The notes below the pieces were generated by a model. That model searched no databases. It was not told the DNA's origin and worked only from the letters and a program-made list of their open reading frames with translations. The translations under genes and the position numbers were made by a program. This document shows, one piece after another, positions 45,332-55,465 of a DNA stretch of 63,500 nt. Origin of the DNA: Cristatella mucedo (lineage: Eukaryota > Bryozoa > Phylactolaemata > Cristatellidae). Positions within the stretch are counted from its first letter, which is position 1. The number at the start of each line of letters is the position of its first letter. Location of the stretch: the NCBI GenBank assembly GCA_009760855.2, contig WPIO01000031.1, positions 4,079,001-4,142,500 on the forward strand. Direction: 5' to 3'.

Positions 45332-45433
45332 TACTCTCAGCTGTTCGGCGTCGCTTGGGAAAATGCTCCGGCCAGCCGGTTGCTTCTCATTGCACTAAGC
45401 CCGGACGTCCGGGGAGGGGGCGGGGGGGGGGGG
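45332..45433 (+). CDS. Frame-conflicted F-G strands of FN3 domain 3 (candidate)
   Basis: Only 36 bp past the donor at 45295, another frame encodes YSQLFGVAWENAPASRLLLI then ALSPDV. This reads as the missing F-G strands of FN3 3 (Y-x-x-x-x-V-x-x-E-N). Preceding AGs (CCCCAG at 45331, CTGCCAG at 45325) give phase 0, while the upstream exon ends in phase 1, so it does not splice in frame. It runs into a poly-G run and a possible donor at 45434. Possible explanations: a sequence error, a decayed exon or an unusual splice. Confidence 0.35.
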
Positions 45434-45434
45434 G
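45413..45434. repeat. Poly-G tract
   Basis: GGGGAGGGGGCGGGG followed by about ten more G residues. Prone to length error in sequencing. Confidence 0.9.
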
Positions 45435-45629
45435 TAGGGCAAGCAAGGGAGACAACTACCGCCTGGGAACTACGAGAGAGCGATGCACACTCAAGCGGCA
45501 ACTCGCTGCCCCACCTTCGTTCGGAAAATAGAGCGAGCGATCTGCCCAAAGTGAAACTCCGACCTTCTTTTGCCGAGAGAAATTGTTTTGCCATTCATAT
45601 TAAGTGGGTTTGGGTTTCGCCGTCCCGAG

Positions 45630-45877
45630 GTTAGCCTCTTTCCAAATGGGCCGAGCCCGCCGAGACGGGCAGCTGCTAGCGGGCGCGAGGCGAGTGCCAG
45701 ACAACTTGCGCTGCAACTGGCCACGCCCGCGTCGGCACTGTGGGACTGCTCACGAGACGGCAGCCCGAGTACGAGCGACAGAGAGGAAATACTCCGTGCA
45801 ACATGCCCGCACAAGTACGTCCGGTTCCGGACTGCCAGAGAGCGCTCTGCGGACCCTTCCAAAGAGCAACCCTTCCG
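45630..45877 (+). CDS. Possible extra FN3-like segment
   Basis: The open frame contains LALQLATPASALWDCSRDGS and later CPHKYVRFRTARER. The Trp and the Y-V-R-F-R-x-A run are FN3-like (B and F strands). The available borders (acceptor CCGAG at 45632, donors GTACGT at about 45820 or GTCGAA at 45878) do not give phases compatible with the neighbours. Low confidence. Confidence 0.22.
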
Positions 45878-45889
45878 GGTCGAAGCTTC

Positions 45890-46050
45890 TTCTTCTTCTT
45901 CCTCTGCCCTGCTTTATTGTCTGTCTATTTATTTATCTGTTATTTGATTGTTCTTGTTTAATGTTATATTTTTGATTCTTCTATTTTTGTGTATTTATCT
46001 ATTTATTTATTTATTTATCTATCTATTTATTTATCTGCTTTATTCCCCCT
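45890..46050. repeat. TTC and TTTA/TCTA simple repeats
   Basis: TTCTTCTTCTTC followed by (TTTA)n/(TCTA)n, with Tyr/Leu/Ile-rich artefact frames. Confidence 0.85.
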
Positions 46051-46119
46051 GCATGCGTGTTCCTCATGCGTTCGCACTCGCCCGACAAACACGAACAGAG
46101 CGAGAACGACCTTTTTCAG

Positions 46120-46415
46120 ACGGCTGGAGCGAAGTGACCGCCATTGCGTTGTCAGCCGGAGCCTCCGCCGTCGCCACAGTAATTTACACGAGGAACGGCC
46201 ATGCGTGCGCCACAGTCGATGCCGCCACCGACCTGACGGCCAAGTGGTTGAGCAGCAGCGCCGCGGCGTTCTCCTGGCGCACCCGAAGCGGCGGCGGAGG
46301 TGGCTGCGGCTGCAAGATTCAACGCGTCGTGGCGTACAGGTTCAGAGGTCAGGGCGCAGGGCCGTTCGACACGACGGAGCCGCTACCGTGCGACGCGAGT
46401 CGTGTAATCCTTCAC
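46120..46415 (+). CDS. FN3 linker plus FN3 domain 4, first part
   Basis: 296-bp exon, acceptor CGACCTTTTTCAG, donor TTCAC|GTAGGT, phase 1 to phase 0. It begins DGWSEVTAIALSAGASAVAT, which looks like the G strand of the preceding FN3. It continues with a new domain: DLTAKWLSSSAAAFSWRTRS (B-strand Trp), a Gly-rich GGGGGCGC insertion, IQRVVAYRFRGQGAGPFDTT and CDASRVILH. The phase 0 end matches the next exon. Confidence 0.82.
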
Positions 46416-46683
46416 GTAGGTTCCGGCGGCTCGCTGGCTCGAATCGCTGGCTGGCATCGCTGAAGGCGACCTGCGTCGAGCCTTAGGGCTGCGAGTGAGC
46501 TACCGTGAGCACGCCGCTGCCGCCACTGCCGAGTTTTGGGGACGCGCGGTAAGGCTCGAAATTAAATGTAAAAATGGCCGCTCGTCAAGAAACAAGATTT
46601 TGGCTCAGACGGTGGGTCGTCAGCTGTGTAGCGCGAGTTCGCGGCAGCCGCTCATGCGATCGCTTGCCTGCCTGCCTTTTCAG

Positions 46684-46789
46684 TCGCTTCGACAGTCTTC
46701 GGTCTACGAGTGGCTGGTGCTGGCGTTCAGAAAAGGCGCTGCGGCACCAGTAGTAGCCAGCGAGGCTGTCCTCTACGGCCACAGCAGAG
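46684..46789 (+). CDS. FN3 domain 4, second part
   Basis: 106-bp exon, acceptor CCTGCCTTTTCAG, donor AGAG|GTAAAC, phase 0 to phase 1. Joins as RVILH-SLRQSSVYEWLVLAFRKG: the L-x-x-x-x-x-Y-x-W-x-V F strand, then a G strand around VVASEAVLYGHSR. Confidence 0.88.
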
Positions 46790-48940
46790 GTAAACGATAG
46801 ACGCCTCTAGTGCACCGCAACGCGCGAGCTCAATTGCGTCCAATCGGCCGACTGATAGAGCGGCGGGTCGTCGACCGACCAATCACGCACACGCGCGGAC
46901 CAGCTGATCTAGCAGGCTAAGCCCTGGTCTCGTGCGCTGACCGTCGCCGCCGCCACTAGCCCACGAGATCGAGCGAGAAAGTCTTATAAAAATGGACGTC
47001 GTCCGCCAATCGCGGACGATTGTGAGCGATCGATGGGCTATCCTCCGAGTTTCGGTAAGCGAATGAGCTCGCCTGACTGTAATAATATAGCAAATCTCCG
47101 TGAGAGAAAAATAACGATGCAACGTTTTTTAATTATTTCACCATCTTGATCTTTTTCCAATTAAATTTAATTTTCGGTTGTGAGGAGGCACTTTGTCATT
47201 TCATACTCGCATTCTCGCGGGCTCCGTTCCCTCTGATCAGCAAAGGCAAGCGAATCATTAGTGCCTTTCGTTTGAAGGACGAATTGAAATACTTTGCAGC
47301 TATATTAACTATTAGTTCAATGTTCAATTTCGAATCTGAATAATCATTCATATTTGAACGCAAGCAAATATTGCGGTCTTCCATGCAGTTGATGATCGCC
47401 GGCTGGCGAATCAGCGTTGACTTTCGTTTACGGTAGCTAAGTCCTACACGAATGAAGATTCGAATTTATATAGGCTTGGCTTATATCTGTAAGTAGTATA
47501 TATTTTTATGCATGTATTGGGCGCTTGAAATTAGTCGTATTTTCTATTTTTTAATTTCATCGATGAATAGCTTGAAAGTCATCGAGTTTCAGATCGCCGC
47601 TAGCAACTTCGTAGCGACGCTACTATAGTAATACAAGTCAATGCAGGTAAATAAAGTTTGATACAGATCACTCTGCAGTTAACACTACCCTCATATCAAT
47701 CAAAACGAGTCTTATGATTTTATCTTTTGATATCCATAGCAGGACATCCGTATATATTAAAATCCCGCTTTGATTCTTTCCTTTTTAGGGTTTACGATTT
47801 GAGGTTTAGGACTTAGTGTTTAAGTTTCAGGGTTTGTTTGCTTTTTAGCTGTTTTTATTTTTAAGGGTTTTGTGCTTATGGCCTACGATTCGCAGCCACT
47901 GGCTACCATCTTGAACTTTCTGCAATGGGCTCCTCTCCCTTCTATGCTATTAGGACGCCATATTAGCCGAGCTTGGATACATAAGATGCACGCATGCTGC
48001 AGCCACATTGTCTGCTTTGAATTGTTAACGGTAAAGCGAGTTTGGGCAGTGTGAGGCAGCCCTCATTTGACCCCTAACCGCTTTCAAAGCTCACGACTGT
48101 CCCAAAAAAACTTACGAAGATCTAATCTTGCGGCTACCTCTATGTACTGAGGCGAGACAAAGTACCGGTCACAGATGATGAATTTTTATGTTGATGGGAG
48201 CAAAGATAAGCAAACCTCCCAAGAAACTTGACCTCAGCATTTTGCGAGAATCGCGGTTCCTTGGAGAAATTAAAATATATAATAATGGTAGTGTCGAGCT
48301 TATGTTTAAACTAAACTGGAGATGGACGAGCTTAAGTAGAGAGAGAATAAATTAGCTCACCATGCATGCTATGCCATTCAACTTGTCGCTGTCGCTTTAT
48401 TTTATCTTAGGTCAGAAAACGCACAAACACGCGCTCGCGTTTGCGCCCGCGCGCGCACCCACCCACACACACACACACACACACGCACAAACACACCCAC
48501 AAAAATAAATGCACAAACACATACAGAGACGAGCATGCAGGCCGGTACTAGAAAGAGAAATTTATAGTCCCAGCGGCTCGCAGTGGTGGTGGTATTTATG
48601 AGGAATTCCATGCAAATATGTATTCGGCCTGCTACTGCTCGAGCGCTATCACCGCTCACCGAAGGTATTTTACTGCATTGCCTGTTGAAAAGTCAATTAC
48701 TTCAAGATTTCTCTCGCGAGTATTGGTACAAATGCAAACTCAAGACTGTTTCTACGCCGCTCGATAGTTCGTGATGCCTGATGTCGAGTTCGTGTAAATG
48801 CCAGGTGCCTACAACGATTCGCTGCTATGCAACGATTAGCTGCTCAGCAGCGGCAAGCGGCTAAACGGCTGACGCAACGCGCTGTCTCCAAGAGTAGAAG
48901 ATCATTCCTTATTGGCATACTTTATGCTGTTTCTTTTCAG
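46790..48940. other. Intronic stretch with telomere-like and CA repeats
   Basis: No exon found. Degenerate GGGTTTA/GGTTTAGG words occur at 47,785-47,875, and an (AC)n-rich run at 48,415-48,525. Otherwise featureless. Confidence 0.5.
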
Positions 48941-49135
48941 TGCCCATGCCAAGAAATTTGACTGTCGTCGTTCACCTTATTCCAGACAGTCATAACAATT
49001 ATGGGGACTCGGTCACGGTCGAACTACGGTGGATGAAGCCACTAACCGACGGAACTAACGAGACCATCGATTATTACCTAGTGAAGATTAAGATATCTGA
49101 ATATTTTGATTCAGCAAGTGATAGAAATTATAACG
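48941..49135 (+). CDS. FN3 domain 5, first part
   Basis: 195-bp exon, acceptor GTTTCTTTTCAG, donor AACG|GTATGT, phase 1 to phase 1. Encodes PMPRNLTVVVHLIPDSHNNY then SVTVELRWMKPLTDG and TIDYYLVKIKISEYF: proline-start A strand, B-strand Trp followed by K-P, and C strand Y-Y-L-V-K-I. NLT and NET are possible glycosylation sites. One of the clearest FN3 exons in the window. Confidence 0.93.
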
Positions 49136-50479
49136 GTATGTTGTCCTAATGAATGCACAGCGCGCCAGAGCAGAATCTAGGGTTTCCTGCTATTATCACA
49201 AATGGCGATTGTATTACCCAAAAAGAATGGATTCGAGCCTACGATCAGACCCGAGCCCCAGAGTCTGTGCAGTAAATCAGTCAATGAGTGCATCCCTTTG
49301 CCTGGCCTTTAACGTTACGTGCAAACTTTCATCGCCAAATTCAGGTTATAATTGAGGTACCCGCCCGTATCTCTGGGGAATTTATAATGGCAGCGGAATA
49401 GCAAAGGTCAGCCGATATAACAGCCTCAATAATACATCGGCGGAAGAGCCTTAACAGCTATCTCCACGGCTTGCCACGGGCTATACAGGATTTTCCACTG
49501 TAGGACCTGAACCAACGACCTGGGTAAAGATGCGTGTGTTGTGAGGTGAGACTGTCGTGAAATGCGAACGTCTTACACCCCCGCCCCGCCCCTCCCAGCA
49601 ACGAGACCCGAGGAGGGCAACAAGTAATGGTAAGCTAATTTTCAACGGTCTCTCTGCAGACAGGAATAAACGCACCTGAAGATCTGTCGCACTCGGAACC
49701 TTCTGCGGTTAAACTAAAATCGAGTATCTCAATACCATTAATAATACCGTTGATACTCAATAATGTTACTAAATACCACCACTAATACCATTTCGAATTA
49801 ATTAAGCTCTACGTTATTACTTCTGGGTGATAAGAATCGGCTGAAATAGTGTGGCTCGCATGCGCCACAGCGCATATCCCAAATGTCAGAATGCGTGTCC
49901 GGATAACTTTATGAATGATGACAAAAATATGCATAAAGGGTATCCGTTTGGTGAAGCTGGAGTCTTAAATTAGAGTTAGCTAAGGAGATACTATTTTTAT
50001 GCCACCTAAATTATAAATATGTCGTATCTTTCACATATACATAGTACTTCACATACACATATTATTTCACATACACATTTCACATACACATAATATTCAC
50101 ATTCACATACACATAGATATTTGCTCACGCAGCTTCCATATTGCAGGCTTTCATTCACGGTAGTGGAAGAATGTACACATTAAGGCAACAGTCCTCTTCC
50201 AACTAAAATTCGATCAGTTTACAGGCAATATGACGGATTGGTCATCGAAGCTAAGGCTACATTTACCGCTAAAGAAGTTTAGGCAGAGTTTTGCATTTCT
50301 ACTTTTAATATTTTATATATCCCCCCCCCCCGCGATCCACTACACGCGCACGGCTGTTCACTTGTTATATAATTTTGAGATCGCTCAGAGCCATTTTCTT
50401 CACGAGCTTGCCTTGCCATTGCTGCCGGTTGCTTGGCGACCGGCGAGCACCGAATGCGTTGTCACATGCACAATTTTAG
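49136..50479. other. Intron of FN3 5, with SINE and (CACATA)n
   Basis: A family 2 SINE at 49,410-49,531, degenerate CACATACACATA repeats at 50,030-50,118 and a poly-C at 50,321. No other exon seen. Confidence 0.5.
49410..49531 (-). mobile_element. Family 2 tRNA-SINE, decayed
   Basis: Minus strand shows CCCAGGTCGTTGGTTCAGGT and CCTACAGTGGAAAA, then GGAGATAGCTGTTAAGGCTC, TTCCGCCGATGTATTATTGA and GGCTGTTATATCGGC, in family 2 order with many changes. Confidence 0.7.
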
Positions 50480-50626
50480 TAAGCGAAACGATGCTGAAGC
50501 TGTCCGAACTGGAACCTGACCACAGATACTTTGCATCGATCTTTGCCGTGTCCGGAAAACAGGACCGCAGCGCGCCTTTGCTAGGTGCGGTGAAGGTGCC
50601 ATGCTCACATCTAAAAAAATGCTCTG
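50480..50626 (+). CDS. FN3 domain 5, second part
   Basis: 147-bp exon, acceptor ATGCACAATTTTAG, donor CTCTG|GTAAGT, phase 1 to phase 1. Encodes SETMLKLSELEPDHRYFASI then FAVSGKQDRSAPLLGAVKVP: E strand, L-E-P-x-x-x-Y turn, F strand and G strand. The segment after it (CSHLKKCSG) is a short stalk with two Cys. Confidence 0.92.
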
Positions 50627-51124
50627 GTAAGTCGATTCCAGCCACGCTGGAAGCAGTTTTTCTTGTTTGGTGGTGCAGCCTGAGACGGCTTCTTTAGATG
50701 CTAGCTTATCGTACATTAGAAGCCAGGGCTTGAACTCTCCTCTCTCCTAGAGCGATTCCCTGAAATTTATTAGAAAGTGAGGCTTCGCATATTCAGTTGA
50801 ATATTGTCATTAACTTCCCATGAAATATTGCAAGCTCCCCCTGAGCTGGAATTATGGGAGTCATTTCTTAACGTACATGTAAAATAGTACTCATGTAAAT
50901 AACTTTTCAATCAGTTTCTTATTGTTCCAAGCACAATATGCATTGCATGTGATCCAAAAAAGGCGTTTCGATTGGTTAATGTTACGTGACAGTGTCTCCG
51001 GCGGCGGCAGCAGCGGCGGCTGATAACACGAGAATTGTAGCACGCATACGCACGCCAGGATAATTTACTCGGACGTAGCAAATGCCGATGAACAGATGGG
51101 CTTTTGCTTCTTTTAAATGCAATC
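50627..51124. other. Intronic stretch, nothing recognised
   Basis: No exon or repeat family seen apart from a GGCGGCAGCAGCGGCGG run near 51,001. Confidence 0.4.
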
Positions 51125-51600
51125 GAGCTGGGTAATACGACGGCCTAAACAGTCGGCAGTGAATTCTAGGCTCTAGGAACATGCGCATTAAAGGCACAGT
51201 ATCCAAAGGATTTGAGGTTGCCAGGAGGCACGGCTAACTGACTAGAGTCTGAAGAGAAAGTGGTACGACGCGAAGCTTGATAAGGATTTCCGACGTGTTG
51301 GCCGAGGCACGCGATGAAGGTACCTAAAAGTGAGTGACCCAGCCTTAGAGTCGATACGCTGCTTGACGGGGTAGCCAGAATAGGTCTGTGAAAAGCGGTG
51401 TAATATGGCATTTGCGAAGTTCACGATAGACGCTTAGCTGCTGAGTTTTGCTCCAACTGTCAGCATCTTATTACACGTGCAAGATAAGCTGTAACTAGTG
51501 CATTACATAAGCCTAGACGGGATTTCATAAGTTCGCGGACCAGCTCGGCTGTTGTGCCTTATTTAAGCGGGCCAAAGTGTTGTTTTGCAACCTAGCGCCA
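51125..51600 (-). mobile_element. LINE ORF2 C-terminal fragment
   Basis: Minus strand encodes LAVPPGNLKSFGYCAFNAHV then PRA (cf. NLKSFGDRAFSAHAPRAWN). Upstream, decayed RPILATPSSSVSTLRLGHS corresponds to the RPVLAP...YRLQ...SVTHF block. Broken by stops. Confidence 0.82.
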
Positions 51601-51920
51601 TAGAGGAACAGCATGAGATCACGTTACGTCATTGTGAGTTTCGTCCTAGCACAGACAGACAGCAGTCGGCGGTCATGAGTAGCAGCCGATTTGATCAGGC
51701 CCCATTCCTAGCTGAAGCGAGGAGTTCTGCAATTATTTCGGGGGACAGCAAATTGTTCTAGACCGTCGAATTTTGGTCTCGCTCTCTTCAGCTCACCACT
51801 AGACGACTGAAAAACTGGTCTCCTGCTTTTGGAGTGGCGACGTGGCCGTGGCCGGTATTCGACATGCTACTGTCGCTCTGTATCGGAGCGTCGCTGAACA
51901 ATATCACCTCTCAATTTCAG
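51601..51920. other. Intronic stretch, nothing recognised
   Basis: Ends in the acceptor of the TM exon. Confidence 0.4.
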
Positions 51921-52080
51921 ACGCCACTGGCAAGACAAAGGGGGACGAGGACAACGTTACGTCCCTAGGCAACAAGAATGCTGTGCTTGGCGACAAGCAA
52001 GTTGCCATATTAATCGGAAGTCTCGTAGCGGTGTCCTGCGTAATCTTTACGATTATCGGGCTGATTGCTTTAAAGAGGAC
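51921..52080 (+). CDS. Transmembrane exon of the receptor
   Basis: 160-bp exon, acceptor CTCTCAATTTCAG, donor GGAC|GTGAGT, phase 1 to phase 2. After a hydrophilic stalk (ATGKTKGDEDNVTSLGNKNA) it encodes a single 23-24 residue hydrophobic helix, VAILIGSLVAVSCVIFTIIG plus LIAL, followed by the basic stop-transfer KRT. The positive charge after the helix places the N-terminal Ig/FN3 part outside the cell (type I topology), agreeing with the signal peptide of exon 1. Confidence 0.93.
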
Positions 52081-52177
52081 GTGAGTACTTCAATCTAATC
52101 TCCCGTATAATTTGAGCTGGTAGCTTCCTCTCACTTCAGACAGGAACTGTTGGAAATATGCGGAAATTTTGATGCAG

Positions 52178-52322
52178 GTGTGAAAAAAAACCGCAACCGT
52201 CGGCTTTAGCGGTTGCATTAAAGCCCCCAAGCGGAGCCTGTGCTGAGAGACTACGTATGCAGAGTGCTTACCCCAATTTCCTGGCGGACGAAGTCTATCT
52301 CCACATGGAATGGAAAGATACG
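52178..52322 (+). CDS. First cytoplasmic exon of the receptor
   Basis: 145-bp exon, acceptor ATTTTGATGCAG, donor GATACG|GTGAGT, phase 2 to phase 0. It starts with the junction codon (Thr) then CEKKPQPSALAVALKPPSGA. It later contains two tyrosines: SAYPNFLADE and EVYLHMEWKDT. Y-P-N-F fits the Y-x-N type bound by Grb2-like SH2 domains, and Y-L-H-M fits the Y-x-x-M type bound by PI3K p85 SH2 domains; both are motif-level inferences. A Cys next to the membrane could be palmitoylated. The phase 0 end means the protein continues, but the next exon was not securely found. Confidence 0.87.
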
Positions 52323-54240
52323 GTGAGTCAAACCGAGTAATGTTTTTCGTACTGTCGCAGGTACTGTAGGAAGCGTAAGGCTACCACCCGAACAGCATGC
52401 ATTATAGAATGCTATGGCGTGGCGCGTGGTTATTTATCCCGCCGGCGAGTAGTTATCAGGCGACGTCGCTATGGAACGTAGTCACAAGATTTCACCAAAA
52501 GTATCTCGGGGCTCAATAGAAAAAATAGGCTTGGAGAGATATCGATTAAGTGGAAACAAATTCCCTTGAAACTACGAGCGTCTTCTAGAATTTTGGGGTG
52601 GGGAGACAATGAGCAATATTACAATACGACTCGTGGCAGCTGGGCTGTCGTGCCACGAACCACATCTTGCTCGATCGTTCAGTTGCGATCAGTCATTTGG
52701 GAAGCCAATCAGTTGTCGCATGGGATCGTGGGCCGAAGGCACTAGTCAGTGTCTTTAAACCGTACAGCGTGAACGTTCAACCCCGAAACTCAGAGCCGTA
52801 AACCCTATAATCTAAGCCTGAAACCCTAATCAGTAAACCGTAAGTGCTGAAAACTAAATTTAAAAAATACTAGTTGATTCAACAGCTTCTTTTATATAGC
52901 AACAGAAGAGCCTTTTTTACGGCCATCACCACCGCTTGTAGCGGTGATACAGAATTACCCACCGCAGGATTCCAACCCACAACCTCGGGGCCGAGATCGT
53001 TAAAAGCAGCCACGTTACCCAGTGAGCCATCACAGGTCACCAAAATTTAAACCCTAACTCATAACCCAAAAAAGCATTCAAACCCTGCATTATAATCCCT
53101 AAACCTTAAATTCTAATTAACGTACCACAAATATGTCTCAAACCGTGTTTTTTTGTAATCTATATCTTGTATTTGTCCCAGTGTCCGTAGTAGACAGCTT
53201 ACTGCTTGTAGGCTACACGACGACGTATTCGTTGGGTCAAGAATTCGCACTTCAAAGGTTGGACACATTTAATAAACCATATAGGGGAACGGCATGACTT
53301 CAAAGGACTAAATCATTTCAAAATGCGGCCTTATTGTAAAATCTTTAGGTCACGTTTCAGGCTCAGGGCTGTGAAACGCAGGTACAGTTTCATGAAACAA
53401 AGAAGCTTGATGGCCGAGGTACCTTAAAGTCTGGCTTAGACGAGATTCCTGCTTTCTACCAACTCGGAGTCTTACTACCGTCTTCTGGTTTGTAAGAGGT
53501 TTAGTCGGTAGCCTTGCTCCAACTCGCTCCGCCCACTGAGCGTTCATGGGATAGCAATAGCATTTCTCTCCAGCCTCTCTTCGATAACGCAATTATCGAT
53601 AGAATGAAACCTGTCCGCCATAGCCTTTATGGTTTGGCACCTCATTTAATTCTTAAACTCCGAACTCAGTGTGCTTAATAAAAAGGGACTCGCCAGAAGC
53701 GCATCGATGGTTTTTCTAGTCGAATCGTCGGCCATTTCACGCTAAGCAACGCAGGAGGCTCGGCCTAAACAGTGTCTAGGATTTGTCACTTGCTAAGTTT
53801 CGGCTGGACTAGTACAATCGGGTTGGGCTGCTCAGTCTTCGCCAAGTCTTTCCCTAAGTTTAGATCGCCCAACAGCATTGGTGACTTATATACCGAAGGC
53901 TCAAGTTGGTAGGAAGCAAGACTCACCGTCTATACCAGGCTTAAGTAGCCGCTCATCGCGAGTGTTAGTTCAAATGTACGTGCGAACTTCTCACATTGGG
54001 TGTACTGCACGTGTATAACTGTGATTAAGACCTTCGTGACCAACGACACACCGACGCATCGTGATAGTGCCTCCGCATCTCATCGTCGTACCCTCTGCTG
54101 TCTCATTAAACAGAAACAGCTCAAAATTTGCTGTACCCATAGTTCACAGACGCAGTGCTGAAGCACCGACAGATTTTGATAGTACGACAAGACACTGTCG
54201 TCGGAGAAGCTGACGCTTCAATGCGAAAGGACTGCCTACA
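52323..54240. other. Downstream stretch without secure exon
   Basis: Contains telomere-like CCCTAA-type words (52,795-53,110) with a family 2 SINE inserted in them. No exon with clear borders seen to 54,240. Confidence 0.4.
52869..53042 (-). mobile_element. Family 2 tRNA-SINE with target duplication
   Basis: Minus strand: GTGATGGCTCACTGGGTAAC, dyad ACGATCTCGGCCCCGAGGTT, GTGGGTTGGAATCCTGCGGT, body, end GCTGTTGAATCAAC. Flanked by AAATTTAAA at 52856-52864 and 53043-53051. Confidence 0.92.
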
Positions 54241-54263
54241 GCTCATTTCGATGCTTATAATGC

Positions 54264-54325
54264 AGGTGTGTGTGTGTGTGTGCTTGCGCGTGTGTGTGTG
54301 TGTGTGTGTGTGCGTGCGCGCGTCG
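54264..54325. repeat. (TG)n microsatellite
   Basis: GT dinucleotides interrupted by GCGC. Confidence 0.95.
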
Positions 54326-54429
54326 TCATAAAAGGTGCAATGTAGGTAAGCGGTAAAGAAGAACCTAGTGACATTAAAAACCTTTTTTACAAAGTAGTCT
54401 ACAAGCCCCAAGCAATAAAATCGTCAGTT

Positions 54430-54800
54430 TCGCTAGAGGGCGTACGATTTACCTTGTCTGTAAGAAAGAGGTATAGTTGTATCGGTGGATCTGCTGGAAC
54501 CGGCAATCGCTACGGCCACACCCACCGCAGTAGCGGTGGTAGAATCACGAACTGATTCTTCCTTTTCGTCCCATTGTCCCAGGCAACTACCATAGCTGAC
54601 GCATTTCGCTACCCTCCCGTTATGGCCGAGTGCCAAATGCCAGGCGAATGTCTTGCTGCTAGCACGATACGATACCGTAACCAAGGAATTAACAATACGT
54701 AGCTCTATCCACTCAGCCACAGGGCGACTCTTATTCTGCGGCACTGTTTCTTGTCGTGTTGCAGCATGGTTTAAATATATGACTGCAATCCTACCTGGAA
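54430..54800. other. Possible diverged tRNA-SINE on the minus strand
   Basis: Minus strand near 54,700-54,730 reads GTGGCTGAGTGGATAGAGCT, a good tRNA A-box sequence. The B box and tail were not matched to either family. No gene supported here. Confidence 0.3.
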
Positions 54801-54954
54801 ACATGAATAGGTAATTTTGAAACTTCGCCACCGTCGAGATATTACACAAGGAACATCAGTGACACAATCTTTGAATGAGACCCTGCAGATAGGGACCGGA
54901 GGCACTACAAATACCAGCGCTGCTGTCTTAGCTCATAGCTTACTCCGTATGACT

Positions 54955-55257
54955 ACATTATATATAAATTATGAGTAAATTATGACTGAATCATGAATAG
55001 ATTTTAAGTCGATTGTTTGTAGATTATAGATATATTGTAAGTAGTTTATATGTGTAGATGAATTATGAGTAGATTATATTTTAATTACGAGTATATTATA
55101 ATTACATTATGTGTAGATTATGAATAGGTAATATGTAAAGATAAATTCTGAGTACACCATAATTGGATTATGAGTATATTAGGGTAGATAGTAAGTATAT
55201 TATAGATATAGAAAATAGATAGTTTATATTATAAGTAGATTATAAAGTACAAATGTA
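54955..55257. repeat. Degenerate AT-rich tandem array
   Basis: Words ATTATGAGTAGATTAT and variants recur about every 12-16 bp over some 300 bp. Confidence 0.8.
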
Positions 55258-55465
55258 AAATGCCTAGATAGAGATTAACTTGTCAAAGGGTGCTATACAA
55301 ATATATTATTATCATTATTATTAATATTATTAGGTGATACTATTGTACGGCCATCACAATGTGCTCGAAATTTAGGTGTCATCTTTGACAGCTGCCTAAA
55401 TTTGGAAAGCTTCTTTAAGAAGAAGATGCTGCTTCGGCAGCATTTAAATCCCTATTTAAGATTAG
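55258..55465 (+). mobile_element. LINE tail plus ORF2 fragment
   Basis: 55,258-55,332 is a tail (AGAGATTAACTTGTCAAAGG, GTGCTATACAAATATATTAT). 55,335-55,465 encodes SQCARNLGVIFDSCLNLESF, the L2-type 'SSARNLGVIFDS.L' block. Confidence 0.75.
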
